From: Sternotherus odoratus
Taxonomy: Eukaryota; Chordata; Testudines; Kinosternidae
Length of the DNA: 64,000 nt
Assembly: GCA_032164245.1 (NCBI GenBank)
Contig: JAVMKO010000001.1
Location: 163,671,434 to 163,735,433 of the forward strand
Direction: 5' to 3'
Shown here: piece by piece, positions 24,600-36,499 of the stretch
Numbering within the stretch: the first letter of the stretch is position 1
Layout: each line of letters begins with the position of its first letter
The notes under the pieces: generated by a model
The model's database searches: none
Told to the model about the DNA's origin: nothing
Seen by the model: the letters and a program-made list of their open reading frames with translations, nothing else
Made by a program: the position numbers and the translations under genes

Positions 24600-24905
24600 T
24601 TATCATAATTATTTGCTTTTGTGAATAAGGTCCAAGATGGTTGTGGGAGAAGTTGGTAATCAGGCAATTTAAGCTAGCATTATTGCTATAGTAGGGAGTG
24701 GGCGCCATGATAAAGAGACAAGAGCAGAGAAATAGGGAAGGGAAAAGTTGTGAAGAGTCTTGAGGCTGAGGACACAAAACTTGACCTTGGTGCAGCAGAA
24801 AGCGGGAAACCAGTGGAAAGATTCAGAGACAGGTATGAAGTCAAAATAATGGCCAAGGAAGAGGGTCTTAGCAGCTGTGTTTCACATAGAGTGGAGTGGA
24901 GTCAC
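24600..24905 (-). mobile_element. Probable L2-like LINE fragment, inverted
   Basis: Minus-strand translation with frameshifts gives 'SLNLSTGFPLSAAP' and then 'SRLFTTFPFP', resembling the C-terminal end of LINE-2 reverse transcriptase ('..H.PVL.SLHWLPV..R'). The match is loose and the piece is heavily mutated. Confidence 0.35.
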
Positions 24906-25840
24906 TGTCGGGGAGGAAGTTGAGTGATATGCCAAACCTTCATGAAAAAATATACCTCATATCACATAAATGAACCTTTATTGCTAAATAAATCACAGGA
25001 ATGCTGTCGTTCAAGTAGACTTAAGATGAAAGAGCGTGTCAGTGTCTAGTTGCCTGGAACCACTGCAAAAAGTTATTATCACAGTTCTTTTAAAGGAAAG
25101 GTTTAATGCTGTGATTGGATTGCTGGGGACTAACTTAACAAAAGGAAAGAATGGCTAAAGGGATCATTTACCTTGTTTTCCATGCTGGATTTGCCTGCTT
25201 TTTCTTCCATGTGCACTCCTTATGGCATTGTCTGCATTTGCTCCTTTTCCACAAAGTGAAACGTTCAAGAGAGTTAATTGCAGGTTTGGAGATGTGCTAA
25301 ATTGAAGCGGATGGCAGCTGTGAACTGGGCGCATCCTGCAAGAAAAGGTTTGAGTTTCCTTTGTAGTCAAACACATAATAATTTACTATTCCATCTGCTA
25401 CTAACTTTTTGCTGGCCCCTAGTAAGGGCTTTGGCAGAGAAAATTATGCCCTTTCATTTTATTTACAACAAATGCTGGAATAGCCAGGATAGTGTCATTA
25501 CCTGTATTTCCTCAAGGGCTTCATCTGTACTTTGTAGGCTCCAAATCAGAATAGACCCTAAATACACTGACACCCATTGACTGACATTACTGGGCCTAAT
25601 CCAACCCTCACAGTCCTTCCACTGACTTCTAAGGGGTGTTGGATCAGGCCCATAGTTAGCTGTCAGAATCTCTTAAGCAGAATGAGATTTCGCCTCTGTT
25701 CTAGAACCTACTGTCCTCCCTCCCAAAAATACCCACTATGTACACCTGTGAGGTAGATTAGTTAATGTAGAATAGCTCAGTAGCACAGTGGTTACTAACC
25801 TTGTTTTACATGCAGAAGATTAGACCCTGTCCTCTCACCC

Positions 25841-26256
25841 CAGAGGTGCAAGTAAGCCGGTAAGCCCCGGTACAATGTACCGGCAAGAGCCAGTGTGCCA
25901 TACTGGGGTGGACAGGCTTCCCCAGGTGGAAATTTAAAGGGCCTTGGGCTCCCAGCAAAGCAGCTGGAGCCCCAGGCCCTTTAAATTGCTGCCAGAGGGA
26001 GACCTGGGGAGGCGGTGTTGGGGCTCCAACGGCGATTTAAGCTCCAGCAGGCTGCAGGGACGATTTAAAGGGTCCCAAGTAGTAGCAGCTACCAGAGCCC
26101 CAGACCCTTTAAATTGTCCCTGGAACCCTACTGCTGGAGCCCCAGGGTAGCGGCGGGGGGCTCCGGTGGCAATTTAAAAGACCCACCTCTTCCGGTAGAG
26201 GTCCCGCTACCTCATCAGGACTCATCAGTAAATCCTTTAAGTTACTTTCACCCCTG
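25841..26256. mobile_element. hAT-like MITE with ATTTAAAG-rich interior
   Basis: Left end 'cagaggtgcaagtaa'; the right end inverts to 'caggggtgaaagtaa'. The flanking octamers tctcaccc and ccacatcc agree at five of eight positions, so the duplication is only suggestive. The interior alternates 'ggagcccc' and 'atttaaag' several times on both strands and is not coding; reading frames that cross it are composition artefacts. Confidence 0.65.
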
Positions 26257-26405
26257 CCACATCCCCAATGCAGCCAACAGCTCCTTATCTGATGTCCCAG
26301 ATGCTATGGCAATGTGCACTACATAAATCAATGTAGTAATTCTTTCCTTTTCTTCACTGCAGTATGCATGTGCAGTGCAGTTTGCAACACAGTACCTAGC
26401 AGTAA

Positions 26406-26885
26406 TGTTGGAATAATGCAATTTAGAAACAACTGTATTATGAATGTTGTGTAGTATGATTTTAAAAACAGCTTTAGAACATAGTCTCACCCTGATCTAT
26501 GCACTCCTGACCCCTGTCCTGCATGTATCTTAAACTCATGTTTACCCTGCCACAGCTGTGCAGGCGTCATAGTGTCTGAGTACCCCTAAGGGTCCTGGAC
26601 CTCCTGTTTACCAGACATGTAAATGGAATAGATTAATACTGAACAATGGATGTGATAGCCATTAAATGTTCTCACCTGTGTAAGTGTATTGAAAGCCCTC
26701 CTCCCTTATTCACACCTGAGTATAAGAAAGGCCTCAGCCTTACATGGAGCTGAGCCAGTTTGGGTGATAACCCCTCTGACTCCTATTGCTTGCAATAAAT
26801 CTTGTTTTCCAGAACTACTGAGTCATGCCTGTCCTTTGAGAGTATATTGGGACTGGGCTCCAAAGGTAAAGCAGTTTTTGCAACA
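26406..26885 (+). repeat. 5' LTR of the endogenous retrovirus
   Basis: 480 bp beginning TGTTGG and ending AACA (canonical TG...CA). 'gagtataagaaagg' near 26716 is a plausible TATA box and 'gcaataaatc' near 26792 a poly-A signal, giving a U3-R-U5 order in the plus direction. Differences from the 3' LTR: two in the 'agctttaga' segment and one each in 'gcgtcat', 'aatactg', 'ttaaatg' and 'cttacat'. Confidence 0.95.
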
Positions 26886-26889
26886 ATTC

Positions 26890-26908
26890 TGGCACCCCCA
26901 GATGGGAC
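26890..26908 (+). other. Retroviral primer-binding-site candidate
   Basis: Four bases after the 5' LTR comes 'tggcacccccagatgggac', starting TGG as expected for pairing with the CCA end of a tRNA. It most resembles lysine-tRNA-type sites, with several mismatches, so the tRNA identity is uncertain. Confidence 0.5.
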
Positions 26909-29680
26909 ACCTTTGGACGACTCCGTGATCACAATAGACTGACCAGAGGAGGGAAAGTGTACACCAGGCCATTTTTGCCTGTCCTAACTCTCGACCCGGT
27001 CTGCGGTGATACCCGGAACGTTAAAGTGTGAGTCCCTACAAATCAGGCAAGACCAGAGGCTTCTGGAGTTTGGTAGGCGCCTGGGAAACAGAGCGGTGTA
27101 AGTATCTCCATTACTCTCATTGTTAATTTGGTTGGTGATTTTAGTACTTTTGTATTAATTCGCTGTTTGCAGATTCCTTGTGAATCATTTGGTATAACAA
27201 TGAGATCGGGTCGCTCCCGAATGGAAGATTCCGCCTTTCCCTTTGGTTGTATGTTACGTAACTTTGGTAAATTTGAGAGTGATTATGGTATTAAGATAAC
27301 TGAGAATGATTTAATTAAGTTTTGTCAGTCAAAATGAACCACATTTGATCTTGGTTGGCCCGATTCCAGGTCCTTTAATGTCACCCTTACAACCAGAGTT
27401 CATAAGATGGTAATTAGAAATCAACACTAAAACCAGTTCCCCTATATTAAATAGTTTTAGCTGGTACAGCTTGTAAAAGTAAACCTACAATGTGCCTGGT
27501 AAGGATAGTGAGAAAAAGGTGTCCCTATGCCTTACCTGTGTCCTGTGTGGAGGAGTGTAACAGTGAGGAAGTGTGCCTGTGTCTGTCAGAAGTATTAACT
27601 TGCCTATGGAGAATGCTACCTCAGTCTCCAAGCAGTTGTCTGTGTGCTAGGACAAGGAAAGTAAAATCCCAAGCTGTGTGTCTAGTGTAAGAAGAATGTG
27701 TTTTTAAATCTTCTCTGTCTGTAAAGCAGACAGAAGGTGTCTGTCAGCCTGTGATGGGTGAGAATAGTGCAGTGTGTCAGAGTTGGTTTTGAATTCAGCT
27801 AATGCTCAGAAAAGTGATTTGGTTGTGTTACCTACTAACAGACTGACAACTTGTACCAGGAAGGAAACAATTCCTAAACTGGTATCTGGCAAAGGAAAGC
27901 AGAATAACTCTAACCTCTTGTTCAGTAAGTCTGTGAATTTGCCTGAAAGGGGATTTTGTAAAAATCCGCCTGATAGGAAAAAGATGATCATAAAATGTGA
28001 GTAAAGAATTTGTGGTTGCTCAGGAAAGTATTCCTTGGGAGCAAGCCCTAGGTGAAGGGGGTAAGAATGGGATTTCTGTGAGTGGTGAATTGTTTCCTAA
28101 AGAAGTTCCTGAGGGAAAAATGTGTAAGCAGTCTGCTGCAGTTAAAAAGTGTGAAAGTGATTTGAGTGGGGATAGCTTTGAGAAGGAATTGGGACAGCCC
28201 TATAACCAAGTGGCTGTGTTTCACCAGTGATAGGGAAACAAGATTGTTCAGGGAGGAATGTCCCCATGTTGATTCTGCAGGTAGACAGTCTGTGTCCCAG
28301 GTTAAAAGAGATGATGCAAATCTCATCTCTAGACACTTTAAATGTGATTTGTAGTCTCTTGGGGAACCTAACATCTGATCCCCTGTGAAAGCAGAAGTAA
28401 GTAAAGAAAAGACAATGAAACTTTAAAACTAGCATGTTAGTAAAAATAAATAGTATCCCTTTAAACCTAGCCCCAAAAGCTTGCTTCTGTCTGTGAAAAT
28501 GCAAATTACTTGACTTGCTAATGACTGGTAGCTCAGGGCCCCTCCAAATCAAGCAGGGAATTCTGTTAAGCAAGACCAGAGTAGAATTTAACCCTTCAGG
28601 GCAAGAAAGAAAAAGAGAAATAATTTTGGTAAAGACAAGAAAATGTTTTAGTGTCTTTAAAATGTCTGTAAATAAATCCTTATGATAAGTAATCCAAGCA
28701 CAGAGATTATTAGCTTGCAAGTATGTGGCAATAGATGGTTTGGTTGAATTTGTTAAAAGTGTAAATATATATATGTGGTGCTAATTGATTGGGGCCCCAT
28801 TGAACTCCAAGTGGAGTCACCACTTACAGTGGTGGTGTTTCAGATCACTGTGTGTTTCAAAGGCAAGAGTTGAAAGTAAAGATTCTGGTAGAGAGAATTG
28901 TATTCTTTTAGGCTGTAACTAGCTTTAAATCCAAAAAAGCAAGCCAGAAAACATCTGTGTTCATGCAAATTACCTAATTGATAAAAAGTAACTGAAACCT
29001 GGTTTGCCTAGAAAACAAATAAAAGAAAATAATAACTGATTCCCTTAGAAAAGGGTGGAGATATGGGGTTTTTTTTTGTCTTTCAGAAAAATCAAAGAAA
29101 GCTGATGCCAGCTGACAAACTATGCACTTACTGGCACAATAAGAATTGTATTTTATGTTCTATGTTTGTCTTGGAATGTTTGTCATTGTACATAAGGCAA
29201 TATAATTCAAAATTGAAATGTAGATATTTGTTTATTCAATTTGTAATATAAAATTGTTTGGACTATTATTAAACAATGTTGAGGTTTAAATATACTTGCT
29301 ATAATTTCACTAGCTAAGGACAATATGAACAATAATTTTCAATTGATACCAATAGACTTTGGAAGCATTAACATGACAAGTTAACTCACTCCTCAAATTG
29401 CACATAGAATTCTTCTGGCTACCCCAGATTTCTGGCCAGAGGGCGAGGGAGGGAAGAAAGCTATTGGACACCAGAGGTTGTACCAAGTGGCCTCCTCAAC
29501 AGTTGGTATGCTTGTCCTGTTCTGTTACTCCAAAGCTCTGTAATTCAGTTATTTTTATTATAAGAGTGTATGTGGTATGTAATGTACAGTAAAACTAAAG
29601 TACTGTATAAAAACAATGTATATGTACTTTTTTAACAAAAAAAAAGGGGTGTGAGAGGGAAGGCTAAAATGCCCACTCAG
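26909..29680 (+). pseudogene. Retroviral interior, gag/pol region not recognisable
   Basis: Position and orientation imply leader, gag and pol. The only open stretches are short (for example 27128-27337 and 27774-28004) and show no zinc-knuckle, protease or RT catalytic motif that I can see. The 27.5-28.25 kb part is Ser/Val/Cys/Lys-rich when translated. I treat it as eroded coding sequence of unknown detail. Confidence 0.5.
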
Positions 29681-29686
29681 TTGTAA

Positions 29687-29768
29687 AGGTAACAAAGTCC
29701 TGTGGCACCTTAAAGACTAACTATAAAGTTTTGAAGCATAAGCTTTCGTGGGCTAATACCCACTTCGT
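29687..29768 (-). mobile_element. Penelope-like end inserted into the retrovirus
   Basis: An 82-bp segment ('gtcctgtggcacc ... aagctttcgtgggc ... cacttcg') sits between two copies of ttgtaa (29681-29686 and 29769-29774). It is nearly identical to the copy at 45.0 kb. It must be younger than the provirus and is 5'-truncated, as usual for target-primed reverse transcription. Confidence 0.7.
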
Positions 29769-30174
29769 TTGTAACACTGCCAAGTATTAATGAAATGTGT
29801 TAGGTTTTTTTTCTTACTCACAGGTAAAGAATACATTACCTAAGGATCCTAAACAGCCTTGCCACACCTTGGACTGTCCATTACCAATGCTTTTGTGAAA
29901 TACTAAAGACTGATTGACTGACTGGACCCATGTTTTACATTGTAAAAAGATTTGCCTGTCATATCAGCAATTCAATCAAAAGGAGTCACAAAGTCCATCC
30001 AGAACCCGGCCCTAAGCGGTCTTTCTTTTTGAAAAGCTTCAAATTAACTTTTCTGAACTGCCATCCTGTGTATAGCATTTCCTACCAAGAGAGCAAATGC
30101 TTAGACTGTGGACAAATATCTCTTAAATGATTTTATCCCTAGGTATGGGTACCCAAGACAAAGACTTAAACCGT

Positions 30175-30700
30175 GGGTCTCATTTTACAGAAACAGCTTT
30201 TCAGCAAGTTATGAGTGCCTTGAGAGTTCAGTAGAAGTGCCACACACCTTGGCACCTGCAATCTAATGGCCAGGTTAAAAGGACAAATATGCAAAGAAAC
30301 TGGTCTTAACTGGATAAATGCATTACCCCTTGTGCTGCACAATCTCCATGACACTCCTAGAGGTCAAATTAAGTTATCACCTTTTGAACTACTTTTTGGC
30401 AGGCCTTCCTCAGTTTACCTAGTCAAATATTCCATGACTGCTGATTTGGTGCTTGAAAAAGCAGGACTAACTTCTTTTGTTTTACAGCTCCAGAGACAGA
30501 CTAACTCCCTCCGCAGATATGAGACTGCTTTTAAATGTAAAAGCACACCCGATAGAACCTGGTTCTTGAGTCTTTGTTAAAGCCTACAAGGAAGTTCTGC
30601 TCTAGCCCCTGTGAAAAGGATCATACTGGGTGCCTTGGCCACCCCAACCTTCATCAAGGTGGCAGAAAAGGAAGCCTAAATTCACCACGCCTGATGCAAG
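30175..30700 (+). pseudogene. Retroviral integrase remnant
   Basis: The catalytic-core end is readable across a frame shift: 'GSHFTETAFQQVM', then after a stop 'CHTPWHLQSNGQVKR' (the conserved H.PYHPQS.G.VER region containing the last acidic residue in intact enzymes; here K replaces the expected E). Then in another frame come 'ETGLNWINALPLVL' and 'TPRGQIKLSPFELLFGRP'. Near 30600-30690 the C-terminal 'LATPTFIKV...IHHA' block is present with stop codons where tryptophan and another residue are expected. The pattern is that of gammaretrovirus-like integrases. It is inactive through stops and frame breaks. Confidence 0.85.
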
Positions 30701-31574
30701 CATGCCCTTTTCCCAGATGACGACGAGGCAGCTGAGGCCTCCACCCTCGAGGGACAAGGATGAGAAGTAGACGACAGCGGGGCAACCAAAGCCCTAGCAA
30801 CTGGAGAGGGGATAAAGAAGAACCCCGAAGAAAAGTGGCTAGCGGAGACCGTGCCGGGTCTCAGCCTGAAGATAAAATTCAAAAGGACTTAATAATGTTT
30901 ATCAAATTGAAGTATTAATCAGTTTTAAGTTATTAATCTTGTTTTAGATTAAGCAAGATTTATTTCATGAGTATAATGGTTTTTTATTAGATATTCCCAG
31001 AAAGTCAAAACCTGTATTTTGAAAAATAGAAGTGATTGTTGAGTGTGTACTCAGTTCTTAGTAGATGCAGGATGGAAACTCCTCTTTGTACCTATCCCTC
31101 TGATTATTGTTAACATGACTTGAATGCTACCAAAATAGAGATCTGGTCCAGCATAATCTAACATAGAACCAAACAAGAATAAGAAAACAAACAGGTATTT
31201 CATAGTAGCTAACAAAGAGTAGATGCAAAATCTACTTCAATGGTACAGCTTACAGCACAGCCTCCAATGTCAGTGCCCCTACCTAACGTTGACTCATGTG
31301 TAGAGTCTTTTTAATAGAAGTCACTTAGTATTTGGTGGGAAGTAACTCCTGGTTGGATAAAAATAAAGCTTCTACCAGTAAATTAGCACTTTTTTGGGGA
31401 ACATATTAAGTATGTGAAGCTAAAGTCTATCATGTATTGCCCTCCAACTAGATGGGTTCATGTTACTTAGCTTAACTGAAATCACCTACTCACACATCTC
31501 CTCCCAAGCCTCTTACTTCAATGTTCAGAATGTTTGAAAGACAAACCAAGCAGTTAATCTCCGTGAGAGTCTAT

Positions 31575-31720
31575 CCTAAAACAAGTGGGCAAGTCAAAAT
31601 GGCCTGAAACATAATGTTAGCTGCCCAAGGAGGAATATATGCTCTCATGAATGAGAAATGCTATGTCTTTGCAAATATCTACCTCAACACCCCAATACTG
31701 GGTGTGCCTAAACTGAATAG
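31575..31720 (+). pseudogene. Retroviral Env transmembrane-subunit remnant
   Basis: A short stretch translates to a segment containing 'LAAQGG' followed within a dozen residues by a cysteine, the arrangement found in the ectodomain of gammaretrovirus-type Env transmembrane subunits. A stop codon interrupts it and no membrane span or surface subunit is recognisable, so Env is broken. Its place between integrase and the polypurine tract is the expected one. Confidence 0.6.
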
Positions 31721-31789
31721 TACCTATAAATTGGTGCATAATTTAAAAACTGAAAGTAATTTGCTTTTAAAATATAAAAGAAATTATCT

Positions 31790-31803
31790 TTAAAGAGGAG
31801 GGA
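31790..31803 (+). other. Polypurine tract before the 3' LTR
   Basis: 'aaagaggaggga' directly precedes the 3' LTR, the usual priming site for plus-strand DNA synthesis. Confidence 0.8.
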
Positions 31804-31804
31804 T

Positions 31805-32284
31805 TGTTGGAATAATGCAATTTAGAAACAACTGTATTATGAATGTTGTGTAGTATGATTTTAAAAACAGCCTTTGAACATAGTCTCACCCTGATCTATG
31901 CACTCCTGACCCCTGTCCTGCATGTATCTTAAACTCATGTTTACCCTGCCACAGCTGTGCAGGCATCATAGTGTCTGAGTACCCCTAAGGGTCCTGGACC
32001 TCCTGTTTACCAGACATGTAAATGGAATAGATTAATACCGAACAATGGATGTGATAGCCATTAAGTGTTCTCACCTGTGTAAGTGTATTGAAAGCCCTCC
32101 TCCCTTATTCACACCTGAGTATAAGAAAGGCCTCAGCCTTGCATGGAGCTGAGCCAGTTTGGGTGATAACCCCTCTGACTCCTATTGCTTGCAATAAATC
32201 TTGTTTTCCAGAACTACTGAGTCATGCCTGTCCTTTGAGAGTATATTGGGACTGGGCTCCAAAGGTAAAGCAGTTTTTGCAACA
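31805..32284 (+). repeat. 3' LTR of the endogenous retrovirus
   Basis: 480 bp, 474 identical to the 5' LTR, no indels, same TG...CA ends. Followed by the target duplication GTAA. Confidence 0.95.
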
Positions 32285-32288
32285 GTAA

Positions 32289-35200
32289 GATGAGGTCAAT
32301 GGAACATTTCATTATGAGAGTTTCCCTTAACATGAAGTTAGCTTAAGCTTTAATCCTGACAGAAAACTGCATTTGAATAGGTGGATGGGATACCACGTGG
32401 TTGAGATGTCTAATCGTCAGTCAAAAAAATGACCTTCATATCACTTAAAAAGTTGGCCAACATACAGAGAGGTACAAGGTTCCCTACAAGCAGAAGAGAG
32501 TGCTGAGCATTCAAAATGCAGACACAAGAGTGAGAGGGAATTTGAAAATAAAATATTTTGTGGGGGTGGGGGGGAAATACCCTTGACTCATAATTTACAA
32601 CCACTGAATCGTTTTCCACCTATCGAGTCAAGTATTACCCTCACGTACATCACATATACATAGACCAAATCCACTGTTTTATGGGAGTTACCATGGAGTA
32701 ATTGGGAACAGAATTTGACTCTAATAGTTGTGGTTTTCCCTCCGGCAATCCAGGAAACGATGAGGAAACCTTTCCCCACAATATCAAATCAGGATCTTAT
32801 AAGTTACCTGCTGCATGACTTATAAAGACAGCACAAAAAATAAGAGTATGAAAAAGCTGGTTTTTGTATCTATGCATATTGAACTCTATGTGTTTGGTAC
32901 AACTTTGAAAAGAGCATCACGGTGTTCTGGTCCTTTCTCCCACACCCCAGCTTATGTTGCATTAATTTCTTGATCACACATTATATTGTCTCTGATTTGA
33001 CTTTCATGTCTTGGGATTTCTTTCTGAAAACAATTAACAATAATATAACTAACAAAACCACAGGTTCATGTATTGCAGTGATCAGTGAATTCAGAGCGCT
33101 CCCTTGCTTGTATGGAAATACTGTTTTAATTAGGAAGTTTTCCACAGACTTGAAGGTCAAGAATTTCAAAAGTGACTAGTGATTTTGGGTGCTCATTTTG
33201 GGCCACAACAAAAAGGCCTGAGTTCCAGAAAGCTGATGCTCAGCACTTTCTAAGATCAGGTGGCTCAAGTTGGTTATCCAAAGGCCGATGCACTCAAAAT
33301 CAGTAGGCACTTTTGAAAATTTTGACCATGGAGTATATCCATCTATCTAATTCATGGGTGGCTTTATTCCTAGCATTCACTGAGAGGATGGCAACTGCTT
33401 GGTATCACTCAAATGTGTGGACAAGGTGCAATAGCTTTAAAAATAAATCATGGAAGTAGAACTCTCATTTGTCTCCTTAGTTTTTACTATTACTATTATT
33501 TCTATTTTTAAAGCATTTTTATTCTTGATGAAGATTTGGTGAACATTCCATTTGAGCAGTGAAAGTTGGATCCGTAGCCTGAGGATCTTCCCTTGCTCAA
33601 GGGTTACCAAAGGTCCTTAATCTGCTAGAAACTGAATGTGGAATGCAGTAAGGGACTCCGCTCCAGAATGCAGAAAAAGAGGAGCAAGAATCTCTAGCTC
33701 ATAAGAGTCTGGGTGGCTCAATCTAGTGGGATAGAGAGTCAAAACACTGTTATTAGCTGAACACTGTTGGATGGAATGAGTTTGTGGTTTCAGTTTAAAT
33801 TCTAGAAGACAAGCAAGTGCCCAACACAAAAAACACTAACACTGACACCTTTTTTGGTCATTTAATCAGAGGAGCCAAGAATGGGACTGATGTGGAAACC
33901 ATGAATCCTCATATCACAAGAAGTGGTCCCTTCAGGTTAGAACTGAAGAGTAGCAGGGCAGTGGGTAGATGTTTGCACTGTTGATTCATAATATGCTGTA
34001 CACACCCATACTCTCAGGGTGCCATCTCTATGAGGGTTATTAAATGCAGCTAAAAGAAATAAGCTTTTTCTCTCACACCCAAAATATGATCAATTAATTT
34101 CTAAAATCATAGAAAATATAATGTATGATAGAGTTTCATGTCTTCAGATTTCTTATTGAAAATAATGTACAGTCATATAACTAACAAACCTCAGGTTCAT
34201 GTACGACAGAGATCATAGTGAATTCAGAGCTCTCCCTTGCTTGCATGAGCCTGTAAGTCCTACGCTGCACATTGAACTCTGAAAATGTAGAACTAAATGC
34301 ATCTCAAAGAGTCTTTTTCTGTAGAAAATTCCATGAGAAATGTCCTCAAGTGAGGTCACTTGAGAAATCCCTGGATTTCCTCCTGGATCTCAGTCACACA
34401 GCACATCAATCTCTAGAATAATGGCTCTCAATGTACGGGCTGAAGACCAAATGACCAAACAGAATGCCAAGGAAAGAAGGTTTGCCACAGGTGCTCGTCA
34501 GCAAGGAGATCTTTATAACTGCCCCTCAAAAGACTAAAGGCTGGTATAATGTCTATTAAAGGCAGTGGAAGGAATCCAAATGACTTCAACAAGCATTGGA
34601 CTGGGTCCATGGATTTTAAAATGTATTTTACAATCAAACCCATGTAGTTTGGGTTTAGTTTTTGCCCTCCAGAGCCCTCAGTAACAAGTTTGTTTAAAGT
34701 GGGCTTTGCAGAGTTTGCACTACTCTTCAGGGCTTCTTAGGAAAAACATTCGGATGCTGCAGCCTGATACCATTGTTTTGGGCATTAATCCTTGTGAATC
34801 TAGGATAATAGCTATATACCCTTCATTCTGCTGTGATCCTTTGGAAAGCCATTTACAGTTTCAATTTATATAGGGCTTTAAGTGCCTCCTGGAATAAAAG
34901 CATTCTGTAAATGCTAGCCAAAATAAGAAAACATGGGGTGAAATTCATCCTTGGTGAGACTCAATCTAATAATCCTTCATTAAGGATGAACTTGGATCAT
35001 TTGGTTTCCTTTTAAAAATATGAAATGCATTTGTCTAAATGGCTTGATTTCACTTCCTTTTATTGGCTGTTTTAGAAATGGTAACATAAATAGCAGTCAG
35101 AATCATATGTGTTATTTCCTGTTGTGCCACCCCAGCGCAATAAAAGAGAAAAAAGTAAGAAATAGCATAGATAAACTCTTGAAGAAATTTTTGCTCTCAT

Positions 35201-35787
35201 TGAAGTGACTGGAAATTTTCCATTGGCCACAACAGTTTGAGGACTGGGCACCCTCTGGATATTGCAGGTCTGGTAGCTTTGTAAATGAGCTTCCACTTTC
35301 TGCTAAGAGAACACATTACCTCCACCCACATCACAAAAATATTTCCTGTGAAGTCCACATCGGCTCGGGCCCCAACACAGTGTTCTGCTTTTGGATATAC
35401 CCAACAAAAGTGAAATATTCTGCAGAAGCTGTATAAGGAGTAGGGTAAGAAGGCTACAGTATGTATCCTATGGTAAAATCTTGCCGAGCAAGGAAGTAGC
35501 ACACTGCTCTAGTCCTTAATTGTATACTTGTGGCAAATGAAGTTATTCCAAACATTGTCCCCATTCCAAGATCTTCAGGAGTGGACTGCTGATGTTACAA
35601 CCTACAGTCTAGTTCATGGAGTCATTCCAGAGGTCCAGATGCATGTGAAATTAACATGCTGGAAGTTAAATGCTACACATGAAGTGACAAGCTGCTCTTA
35701 AGAGGAGACCATGACAGATTAGTCAGCCGGTCTCTGATTCACATTTGATAGAATGCAGGAAAAATGTTAAGAATGAATTTTACAATT
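32289..35787. other. Unique non-coding DNA with a diverged internal duplication
   Basis: No gene is seen. Two segments, 33002-33115 and 34134-34247, are diverged direct copies sharing 'tttcatgtctt', 'catataactaac' and 'gtgaattcagag.gctcccttgcttg'. They could be two copies of an unnamed repeat or a local duplication. Confidence 0.5.
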
Positions 35788-36304
35788 TGTAACACACTGC
35801 CTTCTCACCCCCCTCAGGAACACAGGCAGGAAACCCTTTTTTGTGTCAAACAGTGCCCTTTAATTTACAGTGCAGGACCCCACCACCAATATTAAAGGTT
35901 AAAACAGTTCATTACCATCCAGCTCTAAGTAGCTCATTAATATACAGCTCATTAATATCCAGCTCTAAATAGCTCCACAGGTTCTGGCTCTACAAACTCT
36001 ATATAGTTCAGCCCCTAATACAATAATACAAACACAGCTCTTGATAGCTCATACACAAACTCACACAGCTCTTGATAGCTCATACACAAACTCACACAGC
36101 TCTTGATAGCTCAGACACCACCACCACACTGGGCTTCATTCCTGGCAGCCTTATATCACCCAGAGGAGGCTGCCAGGTGCAACTCATGCAGGTTGATTGG
36201 CCTGCACCTCAGGTGGCTAATTAGCCTTCCTGCCAGGGAGGTTTGCAGAGGGCTTTTCTCCCTCTTAAAGGGGCGGCAGGCTGGGTCAAGCCCACCCTGC
36301 CACA
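35788..36304 (-). mobile_element. Solo LTR, minus orientation
   Basis: On the minus strand it starts 'tgtggcagggtgggc' and ends 'gtgtgttaca' (TG...CA), 517 bp, flanked by AATT on both sides (35784-35787 and 36305-36308). A TATA-like 'gatataagg' lies near 36158. No internal retroviral sequence or second LTR lies beside it, so it probably arose by LTR-LTR recombination. It is unrelated in sequence to the 26-32 kb LTRs. Confidence 0.75.
36032..36124. repeat. 31-bp tandem repeat within the solo LTR, 3 copies
   Basis: Units starting 'acacagctcttgatagctc' occur at 36032, 36063 and 36094 (period exactly 31 bp). Degenerate 'cagctc(t)..tagctc' units extend upstream to about 35920. Tandem units in a U5- or R-side region may alter LTR length between copies. 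Confidence 0.9.
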
Positions 36305-36499
36305 AATTATATAAGCCCTGCATCTTTTCAAGAAGATTGAGTTGGTCTTATTGTCAGAACATGGTTATTAAGGCCAGCACAAAAAAGGAGGTAGCTTTGG
36401 GGTGACATGATGAAGAGCTAGAAGAGAAGGTCAGGAACTGAAACTGTTCAGACACCAGCACTCAATACATCCCTGCATGAATTTGGGCAGAGACCCAGG

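Larger units (their letters stand above)
26406..32284 (+). mobile_element. Endogenous retrovirus with paired LTRs, coding region decayed
   Basis: A complete proviral outline is present: 5' LTR (26406-26885), primer-site candidate, 4.9-kb interior, polypurine tract and 3' LTR (31805-32284). It is flanked by the duplicated tetranucleotide GTAA (26402-26405 and 32285-32288). The interior is shorter than the 7-8 kb of an intact gammaretrovirus-type genome. Only integrase and a transmembrane Env remnant can be recognised, both with stops or frame breaks, so gag, protease and most of pol have been deleted or eroded. The two LTRs differ at only 6 of 480 positions, so insertion is much younger than the surrounding LINE and MIR copies. 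The copy cannot be functional as it stands. Confidence 0.92.

Noticed and set aside
28142..28720. 192-codon minus-strand frame inside the retrovirus
   Set aside because: It is antisense to the provirus, has no recognisable domain and overlaps other antisense frames.
36103..36405. 100-codon frame
   Set aside because: It begins within the minus-strand solo LTR and runs into flanking DNA, so it is not a gene.
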